Below, one piece after another: positions 1 through 11,801 of a DNA stretch of 64,000 nucleotides. Each line of letters opens with the position of its first letter. Positions within the stretch are counted from its first letter, which is position 1. The DNA lies in the NCBI GenBank assembly GCA_030142905.1, contig JASJOG010000006.1:4142501-4206500 (forward strand), in the 5' to 3' direction. The notes beneath the pieces were generated by a model, which saw only the letters and a list, made by a program, of their open reading frames with translations, was not told where the DNA came from and made no database searches. Source of the DNA: Heliopora coerulea. Lineage: Eukaryota; Cnidaria; Anthozoa; Scleralcyonacea; Helioporidae. A program made the translations under genes and the position numbers.

Positions 1-155
1 AATTACACTAGTCTGAGAGATTAGTCGTCGGTTGATTTAACGCACAAACGTTAGGACTTTAAGTGACAGTTAGTATGATCGAGCAAAGATAACAATTCGT
101 AATTTACAGCTCGGTGGTGATAATTCATTAATTAATTCTATATGCAAAAAGTTCG

Positions 156-1574
156 CTACCTTAATTCGCAAACTCGATGCAACGAATGCGAGATGTCGTG
201 AACATTTCGTGAAAATAACTGAATTATCCATTCCTGATAGTTGCCTCCACCCAACGTAACAAGTTTCTTTCCCAAAGATAAAATATGCATTTCAATGATC
301 GCTAAGGCTCCGGTGTCATACAGACCATCTATTCGGCTTAAAGTTATCGGATATTTCAATACTTTCATTAACTCTTCGTACAACGAAAACCGTTGTTTAT
401 GACTGACATCTTGAATAAGCGTGTCAGAACCATGGTCTACTATGTCACTAGATAAATAAACTTTCCAGTCGTGTTTGGCTGTCAATTTTTCGACTCTGGA
501 CGCCAGTTTGTGAAAGCACTGACGAGTTACATTTTCTCCTCGACGAAATATGTGGCGCTCGGCTCTCACATGAACTGAAATAAACGATTTGCCAAGACCG
601 GACGTCTGTATGAATGTTCTGGCCATACTTATTAACTGAGAATTATGTTCCAAATCCGAAGGACGAAGGAGTGTGTTTATAGTCGATGACAGTGGAAAGT
701 GAGTTCTTCCAGACCCTACACCTTTCCACTGTACAATACCAACGCAATAAGCACCCTGAAAGACTCTATTTTCAAGACTTTCTAAGCTGCGAATAATCTC
801 CGGATCTACACAGACATATCGACTTACTTTAAATCCACCTAGCTGTTTACCAATGTCTGATTTTCGAATATGTGGACAATTCGTCCAGCCATCATTTTGT
901 CTGGCTCTAATGTAAATGGCTTGGAGGTCTCTCTCCCTAATTCTGTACCACGAAGCAGCATCCTCGATTGATTTCCGCTCATGATAAAGAAAATGCACAG
1001 CAATATTTAGTCGACGATTGCAGAAGTGGGCCATTTCGTCGAAAGATGTAAGAGTACCGTATCCACTGTTTTTCAATTTATCGTTTACTTTTTGAAGGTT
1101 AAAATACGTTTCAAAAGGACTGAAACTCACAACCCGTTTTCGCCGAAAGTGATGCCCAACGCCGTAAGGAATACCTGCCATACGGGAATTGTTCACAAAA
1201 GGTGCAACAACCTCACGACCTCCGTATTTTGCCAAAGAGCACAATGCTAACAAGTTTTCTGTAGCCCTACCTAGCTGCTCGTAGTAGCGAAACGCAAAAA
1301 TAAACTTCTTGCGAGACGTGGTTTGCTCCTCATTGTTTTGCCACTCATGAATAGGCTGAAGGAAGTCTCGATACCAGTGTAATTGGTCATTCCCTGATTC
1401 GCGTAGAAATCCAAGATGTATCTGCTGAGTCAACTGTGGCTTTCTTTCTTTCTTAGTCTTGTTTCTTTTAGGCAAGAACAGTCCAACGTACGTTGTAAAG
1501 ATGTACAATAATAAAATAACCAACATCAGACACCGGAACTTTTTCTTGAGGAGAAATAAAAATCTCCTAGTCAT
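156..1574 (-). CDS. Intronless type II membrane glycosyltransferase, O-/alpha-1,6-fucosyltransferase-like
   Basis: The ORF of 472 codons starts MTRRFLFLLKKKFRC and has one hydrophobic segment at about residues 15-33 after a basic cytoplasmic tail, then a Lys/Arg-rich stem. This is the layout of a Golgi type II glycosyltransferase. Around residues 325-340 it carries SVHVRAER, which resembles the His-x-Arg motif that binds GDP-fucose in the O-fucosyltransferase and FUT8-like superfamily. A later YLSSDI and a C-terminal segment (DGLYDTGALAIIEMH...) sit where that superfamily has its sugar-nucleotide contacts. The luminal part is Cys-poor to moderate. The coding region is a single uninterrupted exon, with a stop near the left edge of the window. 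I infer a Golgi enzyme that transfers fucose or a related sugar. Family membership rests on motif resemblance only, and the donor and acceptor are unknown. A retrogene origin is possible because there are no introns. Confidence 0.6.
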   Translation of the reverse strand: MTRRFLFLLKKKFRCLMLVILLLYIFTTYVGLFLPKRNKTKKERKPQLTQQIHLGFLRESGNDQLHWYRDFLQPIHEWQNNEEQTTSRKKFIFAFRYYEQLGRATENLLALCSLAKYGGREVVAPFVNNSRMAGIPYGVGHHFRRKRVVSFSPFETYFNLQKVNDKLKNSGYGTLTSFDEMAHFCNRRLNIAVHFLYHERKSIEDAASWYRIRERDLQAIYIRARQNDGWTNCPHIRKSDIGKQLGGFKVSRYVCVDPEIIRSLESLENRVFQGAYCVGIVQWKGVGSGRTHFPLSSTINTLLRPSDLEHNSQLISMARTFIQTSGLGKSFISVHVRAERHIFRRGENVTRQCFHKLASRVEKLTAKHDWKVYLSSDIVDHGSDTLIQDVSHKQRFSLYEELMKVLKYPITLSRIDGLYDTGALAIIEMHILSLGKKLVTLGGGNYQEWIIQLFSRNVHDISHSLHRVCELR

Positions 1575-3060
1575 TGATAAGAGGGGACAATAACAGTCGA
1601 ATATGATTAAAGCTTCTCACAAGTATAGCTAGTTCGTAAGAGTCATAGCGAGCCTGCTACTCAGAATCCGATGTAAGTAAATATTGACCATCCTGTCACA
1701 GTGGGGATTGAGGGTTGTCACAAAGACGGACAAGTCCCACTGCTCGTAATAGGTTTCACATTTAAATTTCGATGTCTTATCTCATGACGAGACTCTGGAC
1801 GAATCATTATGTTGGCTAAGATTAGCAAGTCAATAGCTTTAACTCGCGCGGCCATTGGTTCCACGAATTTAAGAACAAATACGAGACATGAGCTAAACAA
1901 GTTTTAAAAAATTCCTTCTTTCGTTTACACGGTACTGCACGTTCTTGGGGTGTTTTCCGTGTTATTGTATTAGCTTGTCAATCATGAAGATGATTACGTA
2001 AAATTCGTGTGACAAGGATTTTATCGAAACACGGTATACATCGAGCTGACATCTGACAGATGGATTATCATTTCCACAAACACTGCAATACTTACAATTA
2101 ACGCTACCCCATAGAGTTCCCCTACCAGACGAAAGTATTTGGAGCTTATCCATCTCATTTCGTCTGGCAACTGTTCACCACATGCCTGTAGGGAGTAACA
2201 AGGGACACCCGAGCTGGACGTTCTCTTTGCACCGTAATTTGAATAGAATTCCATAGAACAGTCACCATTGCGGTTTCTTCAAGGGCGTCGGAGTGAGCGT
2301 AATACACTCAGTAAGTTAAAACTATTTTTCGATATCAACGTAAAAGAAATTTCTACGAAGTTCATAAAACACACATTCCATTTACATCACCCAAGGGGCA
2401 ACATATGGTTCTTGCGCAAGGTAGTTAAGAAAGCTTTTAATGACCGAGTTCGGAGATTCGAACAAAAAAGTTTGTTGAACGGCGTCGGATAACACAGGTT
2501 GACGTTGCCTTGACCGTTTGACAATATCAAAGAATTTTTTCTTATAATCGAGCCACTAAATGTCAAGTTCCGAGTTGAGTCGTGTCAAGCTCTACTCGAA
2601 TTGGGTCAGTCGATTGAGTGTTTCAATAGGAAACTAAATATTTGCCATAAAACACAGATGGAAAAAAATATTTCATGGTCAAATAGAGTAGACAAATAAA
2701 GTTGACATCGAACAGTTTGTTACATGACCAGCCGGTCACGTGCAATGATTACTTCACAAAAAGTAACTCCCGTAGGAATGGATGGAAATAAACGAGTTTT
2801 TACGTAAGCCTAAAGATCAGATTGATTGTTGTTTCAAGGACTGGGATTTGTGTGCAAGTGATGACGATAAATTAAACTTGATTTAGCAAATGCTCGGCCT
2901 ATTGCATCCAATCCTAATAACTTAAACCTAAGCACATACAATCCATCTTGCACCCTCAACCTTGCACCAAAAAAAAAAAAAAAATCAAACAAATAATATT
3001 ACGGACCAGTACCACGTTAATGGACAAACAAACACGAACAGAGCCGTATCAAGGGCCTTT
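1575..3060. other. Upstream/intergenic region, no supported gene
   Basis: This stretch lies upstream of the glycosyltransferase-like gene. Short open frames in both strands show no recognisable domain or consistent splice signals. Bases 1907-1995 are one member of a diverged repeat pair whose other copy is at 6452-6540. A 15-base A run lies near 2969-2983. Confidence 0.5.
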
Positions 3061-5413
3061 TTCCTGTTTGATATTCTTGGTTTTGGTCATCACATCTTAG
3101 TACTGCACTGTACACTGGAATAACGGCATACCCAGGATTTTTGTAAGGAGGTGGGCATAGAATGTTAAATCAGCCTTCTCTTGGGGGCTCTGGAGGCATG
3201 CTCCTCCAGCAATATTTTAGAGTCTCTACAAGGCCAATTCCGGTATTATGAGTTGACAGTCCTCATACACAACACATACCAATCAGGTGATGAAGAAATT
3301 ACAGCATTTCACAGTTATCTGTCACAGCTATCATACCCTCTCCGCTGTTTGCTTTTAGTCTTGGGCTACATTTTTTATTTTTTTTTCATGGACCCACATA
3401 GACATCATTTTGTGACTGCTAAGGGAGGGGCTTAAGCCCGCTTGGGAGCACCACCGCACCAGAACAAGAAATGGGTAGGTAGGCAAAGGAAGCAGAAGAA
3501 AGCATGAAGATAATAGCCTCTGACTTTCATAGCCGGAGGCAAACATGTCTTCATCCCACATTCTAGTATATATAAGACAAACTTTTGGGTAAAATATCAA
3601 CCAGAAACAGAGAAAATAAGTCTGACTTGGGGTACAAGCTTTCAGTAGCACTTTTGCATATGAAAAGGGTACCTTCAAATTCTGGTAAATACTAGTTAAC
3701 AGACAGTAAGCTCAAGATTTCAACAAGAAGACAGTCAACAAGAAGACAGCCAACAAGGTGGAAGTCCAAGTTGACTATTGCTCAAAGGAAACAAGACTAA
3801 GATGTCTCATTTTTATAGTATTGTTAAATTTCAATTCAAATATTTCATTGAAGTTGGCCATGAAAGATTAGTGACCATTATGCACCGGAAAATGTCCCTT
3901 CAACTGAGCTGACTTCAGTGATATAAATGTAGAGTGCTACATTGGCAGCGTGCAGACAACATGGAAAATAGTAATATTCACACATGTAGATATTTGTTAC
4001 TTCAATGACTACTTACTGTAGATGTTCAAATACATTACATGCAACACCAAAATTATTATTGCATCAGATATCATCTCTAAGGGATAAGTTAAACTTAAAG
4101 TTTAAATTTTAACCAAAAGTCATATTATTAGTCATTGTACACAGGATATTTTTAATGAATAATGTTTAGTTCACACAGTTTTTGTTTACCTTTCTCTTTA
4201 CACAAATCACATAATTTACAATCCTTGCTACATGAGTATTGGCTGGCACTAAACATGTCCTGATGTATTCTTTATATACCCACATACCTCTGCAGGTTTT
4301 GACCCCTCCACATTTGAAGAACATCTTGCACTCCTAGTTGGTAATACAATGGATAGACTCTTTTTTCAGTGACATGTAGTTTGAACAATACTGGTTGCAG
4401 TACATTTATCACCCACCCTTATAAAACATTAAATGTCCATTGCTGTTTTATATTCATGCAATATTTTACTCTGATGAAGGGCTTTTGTTGAAAATGTCAG
4501 AATCTCATGTTCTTGTTTTTTGGCAGAGCACTATCTTTAATTTTTTCCTATTTGCACAAAACTGCCCATGCACTGTGTTTTGTATGCAGGAGTTTATCAT
4601 TGGTTTTTCAAATTAGTTTCACACATCTTTCATCTCCAGTTCATTACTCAGGGGTGCCATGGCTGTGCTGTACTTTTTCATTGGGTTTACTTGTTACATG
4701 CTGTTTCTTTCTAATATAGATGCCAAAATCTTGAGCATTGAACAGTCTCAAAGTCCTTGTAATAAGTATGCCTGTCTGGGTGAACACAACAACAACTGAG
4801 GTGACAGAATTTTAGTTGCATTTGTTATCATGACAGAATAATCTCATATAATTACTTTTTTATCATTTTTAATTCATGTTTGGATCTATATGACCATTTT
4901 GAATTGTTTGACATACTTTAATTCATTTGTAGTTATCTGCATTCTATCATTAAATACAAATGACTTGCATCATGTTTTAAAATCAAAGTTAAATGTGTGT
5001 CCACTACAAATAATTAACATTGGGCAATAAAACATTTAGAGATGACCAACAGGGTTGTGTTTCTGTGATTCATCTTAATGCAAAATGTGGTCAATCAAGA
5101 TAACTACTTGTTTTCAGATGCCTGATACATGTACATGTAAAATCTAGATATCTCCTTGAAAAAAAATGTGAACACTTTTAGACATATTAGGCAACATTAA
5201 TGTTATTTCTCAATTGGTTAATGAATACTGTAATCTGCCCCAAATCAAATAAAATCATTTAGCAAAAACATAAGGTATACAGGAGTAACAGTATGATGGT
5301 GCAAGTTATTAAATTAGTGCAGGTGTTTTCTGGATACCCTTCTTTTGAATAGTATGCTTCAATGCTAATCAATGATGTTAAATGTCATAGCCTGGTAGTT
5401 ATACAATGTTTTT

Positions 5414-5890
5414 TTATATGCCCTCAAGCTATTCTACTCAGAAAAACTTTGAGTCCCTGACAGAAATTGAACCTGTAGCCTTCTGATTGCTACATGGACT
5501 CAGATGGTGAGCTACATGGACTCAGATGGTGAGCGAAGGTTACATTTATGTACTGGTTTGTATGATGGTAGACATATGTACTGCCAGTCTGCAAGTCTCA
5601 ACATGTCATCGATTTATTTTAGTGCTAATCAATGATGTTAAACGTGGTAGCTTGGTAGTTATATGATGTCCTTTTATGCGCTCTATATGACATATTGAGA
5701 CTTGCAGACTGGCAGCACGTATGTCTACCATCATACAAATCAATACATAAATGTAACCTTCGCTCACCATCTGAGTCCATGTAGCTCAATGATTAGAGCA
5801 TCTCAATGGTGATTAGAAGGTTATGGGTTCAATTCCCATCAGGGAATCAGAAAGTTTTTCTGAGTAGAATAGCTTGAGAGCATATAAAAG
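5414..5890. repeat. Head-to-head palindrome of two tRNA-SINE copies
   Basis: Bases 5414-5612 and about 5686-5890 are near-identical reverse complements. Each arm holds a tRNA-derived SINE body. The right arm reads plus, with an A-box-like TAGCTCAATGATTAGAGCA and a B-box-like GGGTTCAATTCC. A separate direct repeat of about 48 bp (5361-5408 and 5623-5669) overlaps the structure. The left copy also has a short internal duplication (TGGACTCAGATGGTGAGC twice at 5496-5535). The copies look older than the other SINEs in the window. Confidence 0.75.
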
Positions 5891-6451
5891 AACATAATAT
5901 GCTTCAATGTTTGAACATTGTCTGCTGCACCACAACTTATGATTACTGTTCCTTTAATTTACATACTGCAAGGAACTTACATCTAGTGGTCAAGAGTTAC
6001 ATGTACATTAATGAAATAACTCATAATGGATGAAAATCTTCACAGGGGCTTCAGTGACTCATCATAAGGATTTGATCATTATGAAATGAAATCTTATTTT
6101 GTGGTGGCCAGATCAACTATGCAAGGCTACCTGTAGATATATGGTTCCATGGTGTATTTTCACTAATTTTGTCACAGTGAAGTATCCAATTGGAATAAAA
6201 TCTCTGATAATGGCCAGATCTATTATAATACTGTATTAGGATAAATGGATATAATTATTATAGTTATAACATAATGGAAACACTTGAACTGCAAAATTCC
6301 ATGCACTGATATACTCTATGTTCAGTAATGATGGACATTCTGCTCATTATGAAGCCTTTTCATGTTTTTTGTGGTTTTGTTTTGTGGGGTCTGAGATGTT
6401 CTCAAATGTCAAATTTGAGAACATTTCAGGCAGAACTCTATAAGACTTTTG

Positions 6452-6540
6452 CTAATTCCTTCTTTCTTTTACACTGCATGGCATGTTCCTTAGGTGTTTT
6501 CCTTTGTAATTGTACTAGCTTGTCAAACATGAAGATGATT
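6452..6540 (+). repeat. CpG-decayed copy of the 1907-1995 repeat
   Basis: About 88 bp aligns collinearly with 1907-1995. Both contain ATTCCTTCTTTC near the start and CATGAAGATGATTA at the end. Several CG dinucleotides in the 1.9-kb copy are TG, CA or otherwise altered here. The repeat class is not recognised. Confidence 0.6.
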
Positions 6541-7699
6541 AAATTCTCAGGTTTAAAAGGCATCAATGTCACGGGTAAACAATTCAATGTAGCATTGAAT
6601 CAGCCTTCTTGCAGCATTCTGTTCTAGTTTGTTGTAGAAAAGTGTCTGCTTGCAGGCTAAATTGTGCAAGAAAATTTTTAGTTAATATACCATTGAAAAA
6701 ATTAATAAACCCAGCCAGTAACTTTGGATGGAATCTGAAATGTAGGGAACTACAAGTTATCTTTCAACAATATTTTTTATAAATTTAATGGAGCATTTAT
6801 TGAGCATTTTACAGTATACTGTACAAAGAGTTCTAAAGCAATACTGACAGTGCAGACTTAAAAAATGTTAATTTTGTTTCTTGACTTATTAAGAGCTATT
6901 TTACTGTTACAGTATATGAAACAGTTTAGCAAAAACATATGGTACCATGGTGCCATATATAGTGCAGTATTTAAACAGTGGGTATACAGTTTGGATACCA
7001 TTTAGAATTAACAGAAGCAAGATGTTTCAATCTGTAAAATTTTATGAAATTTTATGTAGACATGTATATGTATTATTCCATTGCTTGTAGCTCTCAGAAG
7101 CAGCAACAGGCCTCCTAGTAAAGCAGACAAACAAGGTATAAGCAAATTTTTAACGAGAACAATGTCTCTTGAAAAGTTTGCCAAATTTATGGTTTAAAAA
7201 AAGTAATAAATTAAAATATTAGAAAAATGGAATATTCATATTCTATTATCCTAATAACATCAAGTATCAAATGTACCAGTAATCATCAAGTAAAAATCTT
7301 CCTCATGTTAATGGACCTTTCCTCCTTTTAACTGTTTATCTTTGCTTTTCTATGAGTTATTATGTACCAACACTTCTTTCATAATGACAAAGTTATAAAC
7401 TTGCTTTTAATTTTTGATTTTCAGGTAAAATTCACTGGTCATGCCAAGGTTAACATCCCTAGTTAAAAGTGTTTTCAAATCAGCCATAAAGAGGGAAAAA
7501 GGGTGTAATGACATAGTCTTGAGTCAACAGTAACCACTGTATTGTTTTCTTATCAAGAAATATTTCTGACTTATGAAATAAAATCAAATAAAATGCTTTA
7601 CAATAGATTTAATTTAGTTTAGAACTTCAAAATTCGAAAGACATGAAGACATGTCTTACACTGTAATTTTATGGGAAAGGTCCATTCAAAATGTTTTCC

Positions 7700-7961
7700 A
7701 TGTGTAAACAGCAGCTGAGAATTAAGAAATACAAATCTTGCAGTCCCAGTACAACTTTGGGAACGAAATGGTGGGGCAAAATTTCTCCAAGTCTTAGCCA
7801 GGAAATGCTTCCAATGCTGCTGCCTCCAAGGGCTGTAACTGTCTGGCCTATGCCAGGTAAAATATTCTGCATAATGTCTTCACAAAACCATTGGTGCAGC
7901 ACCGATACATCTGCAGATTGTCATACTACGTACACTTACCCAGACAAACTCGCGCCAACAT
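7700..7961 (-). CDS. Candidate first two exons of an unrecognised minus-strand gene
   Basis: Reading minus, an ATG at 7961 opens an 8-codon exon (7961-7940, MLARVCL plus one base). It ends at a consensus donor, GTAAGT. An AG acceptor ending at 7848 then opens a frame from 7847 in matching phase, giving GQTVTALGGSSIGSIS and onward for more than 40 residues. The intervening intron would be only about 92 bp. The next donor is not clear. The opposite strand has its own open frame with a CAG|GTAAAA donor at the same place, so the strand is uncertain. I do not recognise the protein. The adjoining CpG-bearing region to the right could be its promoter. Confidence 0.25.
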
Positions 7962-8249
7962 CCTAGAATTATATCAATGGTAACACAATTCAATTATTTC
8001 ACGAATCTTCATGAAAATTGAAGTTGAATCAAGCCTCGCTTTAATTTTAAAATGGAATCTCTGACCAATGTCTACAAAATATTGGTACTGGATCCTGACA
8101 AGTCTTTGGGAATGATCCTTACTATTACGCACATCTTGTACTTTTACACTGGACGTACAAAGATCCAATATTCCAAATTGACATTACAATCTCAGACAAT
8201 TAGACTTCGTGAAAAAGCTCGAGGCTAAGTGTCTCTATTAATTCAGGAC

Positions 8250-8600
8250 AAAAAGTGATTCACAGCAACGCACATCGACTTCCTTCAAATTTCCATATTT
8301 GGTACAAATTCGTAAACTTTATCCACAAGCAGTTCATTGAATGGAGTGATTTCTCTTTAATTCTGACAATAAATGTTGCTAGAACACAAAGGTTATTGTA
8401 GCTGGACGTATTCACCATTCAGCTATCCTGTCGCCCCACTTTGCCCGTTTGCCGTCCCGCGTGCTCGCTCGGTCGCGCGTTAAGCCGTGGTGTAAAGAAT
8501 TGGTAAAAAATCGTGCGGCGCAAAGGCGTGGTTTCAGTCGATTGGCTAATATTGGCTAACGCAAAATGTCGCGTGGAGAAGTTGACTTCGAGTCAACTTT
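8250..8600. promoter_or_regulatory. Possible promoter: CpG-bearing stretch with CCAAT-type boxes
   Basis: At about 8400-8480 several CGs cluster (for example GTCCCGCGTGCTCGCTCGG), at the boundary with the CpG-poor block. At about 8538-8560 two ATTGGCTAA motifs (inverted CCAAT) lie close together. This fits a promoter for a minus-strand gene to the left, but no transcript evidence exists here and the call is inference. Confidence 0.3.
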
Positions 8601-9840
8601 TTTCGCAACAGAATTGCCACCACCGCGACTTTTCACACCAAGTGCAGATCATCCTTATAGCTGATATAACACGAAAATGTTTCAAGATTTATCTCCAGAT
8701 ATCAGTCATTTGATAGGGATATTCATTTTATACATGACGATTTTTCCGAAGGAACTCCATACTTCGTCGATATTCAGATCAACAAAAAATGGACTATCGA
8801 TTTACTGCACTGAAAATACATTCACTGGTCAGTATGCCCACCTTAACTGTTATGCGCTCTGACAACATAGAATTTATTGGATTTGCGTTAGTATATAGTG
8901 TTCATCGAATTTGCTCGCCGTCTAAGCTTAAAGGTCAGCTTCAACTTATCAAAAATCTAGCTTCCTTGAACGGATATTTGTGGAACAGTCCAGAAGCGGA
9001 TCCAGGGTGAGGCCCCAAGGGGCCTGGATTTTCCCTTTCAGTAAGATAATAGCGAGTGTAATTTATGATAAATTCGCTTACTAACTGGAGAAATAGGAAA
9101 AGAAAACAGCTACAAGTGTTCATCTTCCAAGTAGTTGATAAAATTCAAATTAAAAAGTTTTATTCTATATAAAAAATACGTATAGTATATTTATAAATGC
9201 ACGCTTGAATATCTCAGTGGTCACTAAGAACAATCTCAAACAACTAAACATGTGCTTTCTCTTGAAAAGCTCAGAGCAGAACAGGAAATTTACTGTTTAA
9301 TTACTTCTCCAAGGATGGGTCCCCCTTTCAAGCCAATTCTGAATCCGTTAGTGCAGTCCCATTTCTCAGAGCATGTTGAGAGATTTGCATCATACAGTGT
9401 ATACGCATTGAATTGTTCTTGAATTTGAGATGGCAATACTTTAAGATATTCGGAACTGAATCAGTTTCCATGAACCTAATATTATGAAATTTGCTGTTGC
9501 AATCCACTAGAGTGGGTCTTCCCAAAGTGATTTAATATTGAAATATTGAAAAATTTGTTATAAATGAAGCTTGACTGCAAATGTATAGCATGTTAGTACT
9601 ATGACCCCACCCATACTAAATTGTGCTCGTATTTCCAGCTGTTTTTGACTGAGAATGACGATGCAACGTCACCGGCGCTGTTCATGTTAGGCTCCGACAA
9701 CGATCCCAATGTTTTGCATGCCTACGATCGGTTTGGTATAGTTTTTCCCTCGGCAGGTGTCAAATTGATTAAATGTTTATAAAACAATGTCTTTCCCAGG
9801 TGTTAAAAAAAAGAAACCCGACTATTTCCAAACCAGTTTA
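8600..9840. other. No supported gene
   Basis: Short frames only, none resembling a known domain. A small GC-rich hairpin (GAGGCCCCAAGGGGCCT) lies near 9011-9027, perhaps the edge of an old transposon. Confidence 0.4.
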
Positions 9841-10277
9841 AGGCTACATTTACACTACAGCAAAAGTCTTCAGATTCAAAAAGTGTTCCTTTAGACAAAA
9901 AAAAGTATCTGGGTTAGTTGCATGCTTATGTAAACGCAAACAGTGCTTTAGTATCTAAAATGGACGAACATCTCACAAATTTTATTGAAAGTAACCCTGG
10001 ACAATCGAAAAATTTCTTTCCGTTCTTAATTTGTCCTAGCACTGGCTACTTCAGCTGTTATACACAAAAACAAGGAAAATTTTTCTGGAATATTAGCTCT
10101 CAGGATTCAAAGTATCCAGATTTTTTTCGGATTCATATTTACCCGGATTCGTAAGCAATCCGAGAACTTTCTTAACTGGATTCGGCGGCTTCAGTGTAAA
10201 CGGCTGCTTTAAATCCGAAGAAGTCTCCGAATTGCGTACAAATCCAGAGAAATTTAGTCTTATGTAAAACGTAGCCT
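9841..10277. mobile_element. MITE with inverted ends
   Basis: The element begins AGGCTACATTTACACTACAG and ends with the imperfect reverse complement TGTAAAACGTAGCCT. It is about 437 bp with no full transposase. One open frame inside (9918-10154) has no recognisable domain. The superfamily is not certain, because the flanking AT-rich bases do not give an unambiguous target-site duplication. Confidence 0.55.
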
Positions 10278-10279
10278 AA

Positions 10280-11690
10280 ATAGGCTTGCGGCAAGGAATG
10301 TCCAAAGACTTGTTATGTGACAGAACAGAGGAACTGCTAGTCTTTGCCCTTGCGAGCGTTTTTTGTTTATTAAATTTTTAAATGTTTTCGAGTATTTTCT
10401 GGTAGATTTCGTCTACACTCTCCGGAAGCAAAAAGCACAAATTGCGCAATTATGCTACACTCTATGGGGAATGGCCGAAATGAGTAGTAAGGATACTGGA
10501 CACATGCCGTTGACATAACCATCCTCAGGGGCCTCAGGGTAACATGTCTTCATGTTTGACCTACTTTGCTGAAGACTACTTTTCGAGCTACACTGCTAAA
10601 CTATGTCAACTTTTCGAGTTGACTGGCCGTTTTGGTTAGTCATGAAATAGTCATGATACAGACGTGCGAGTTTAAGACATATTTACTTAAGTTCCAGTGC
10701 AACTGTTTGCGTCAAGAAATAAAGAATTTCAAGATGCAGCTTCTTTTGTTTTCTTAATGTTGTTATGTGAGCCAGTGCTGACCTATAAAGCTCAACAAAT
10801 CACCCTTTTTTCGTTTTTCCAGAGATTTTGTATTCGAACACAATCGTTATAAAAGCAAAACTTGAGCAGTAGCGCAATGGCTTGCTTCAGTACTGCACAA
10901 TGGCTAGATTTACTAGTACTTGTTTGACCTGATCCTGGCCTTTCATGCAAAATGACAACTGAACGAACTGGAAGTATCATCAATGCAAACACAATGGTTC
11001 GGCAGGTAATTTGATATTAATACAACAGTATTTCATTATTTCAGTATTTCAGTGTTATGTTATTAGTATTTGTTTGATTGTACGTGTTGTTTTGCGAAAA
11101 ATAACGCCTGATTGAAGTATAAGTGCAAACTCGGTTATTCCGTAGGTATTTCGGTATGTGATATCCACACGTAAACAGTACTTATCCAGGGCACAGCTGG
11201 TTGGTCCATATAACGCAAACTAATGCAAATTTAAAATCTTGAGAAATAAAGCATGTGAGCTAATGTTTTTATCCATCCATGCTTTACAAAAACTGTAACT
11301 TTGGGAAGAATTAAAAACAAGAAAATCATTCATTAATATTGTGGAAATGCATGGATCCAAGTCAATGGCGGTCTGGCGCATTACCCATTAGGCAATGTAC
11401 ATGCCAAACCATTTCTGTATTTGTTTCTTCTAGAGATGGAATCAACTTGTATTTACACTGCTGAGACTAATTGGCTACCCTTAAAAACTTTGCTCTCTAG
11501 TTCCTTGCTCAGTACAATCCCGTGCTACAAATGTTAATCGATCATACAGTTATGAATTAACGATTACAGTTAGGAATTAAGCGAATTTAAGAACCACGGT
11601 ACATCAGAGAAAACCGAGGTAATCATGAACTAAAGTGGATTAGACAAGGGCTAAGCTAATATTTCTGATCAAGGGAAATTTTCGAGTATC
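10280..11690. other. No supported gene
   Basis: Non-repetitive-looking sequence with short unsupported frames on both strands. I see no splice-consistent exon with recognisable content and no clear element. Confidence 0.4.
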
Positions 11691-11801
11691 TGAATCATTT
11701 TAAAGACCCAACGGGGACCTGTTGCGAAAAATGCAATTTTGAGCCATCTGGCTGGGAATCGAACCCGTGACCTCGAAAATCTAGTGCGATGCTCTACCCG
11801 C
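11690..11801 (-). repeat. tRNA-derived SINE, family 1
   Basis: Read on the minus strand, a tRNA-like head (GGGTAGAGCATCGCACTAG, then a B box GGTTCGATTCCC) is followed by a tail that includes CCCGTTGGGTCTT. The same head-plus-tail arrangement is at 12995-13150 on the plus strand, which identifies a SINE family rather than a tRNA gene. Confidence 0.7.

Larger units (their letters stand above)
2900..8200. other. CpG-depleted AT-rich block
   Basis: CG dinucleotides are conspicuously rare here by eye, while TG and CA are common. CpGs become frequent again from about 8.2 kb. In cnidarians, germline-methylated gene bodies show this signature, so the block may be introns of an expressed, methylated gene, perhaps the minus-strand candidate at 7.7-7.96 kb. 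Apart from the SINE palindrome at 5.4-5.9 kb, a degenerate repeat near 3.1-3.45 kb and a weak Penelope-tail-like motif near 4470, I see no supported feature inside. Confidence 0.5.

Noticed and set aside
3181..3435. 84-codon plus frame
   Set aside because: It begins in a degenerate transposon-like segment (GGAGGCATGCTCCTCC) and has no homology that I recognise.
4468..4500. Hammerhead-like motif (CTGATGAAGGGC)
   Set aside because: The core matches, but the stem II partner and the GAAACG segment are eroded; at best a dead Penelope-tail relic.
5400..5900. CRISPR-like repeat array
   Set aside because: The repeats are few, inverted and tRNA-derived; the genome is eukaryotic.
11739..11800. tRNA gene
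   Set aside because: The A and B boxes are present, but acceptor-stem pairing is absent and the same head is fused to a shared tail at 12995-13150, so it is a SINE.
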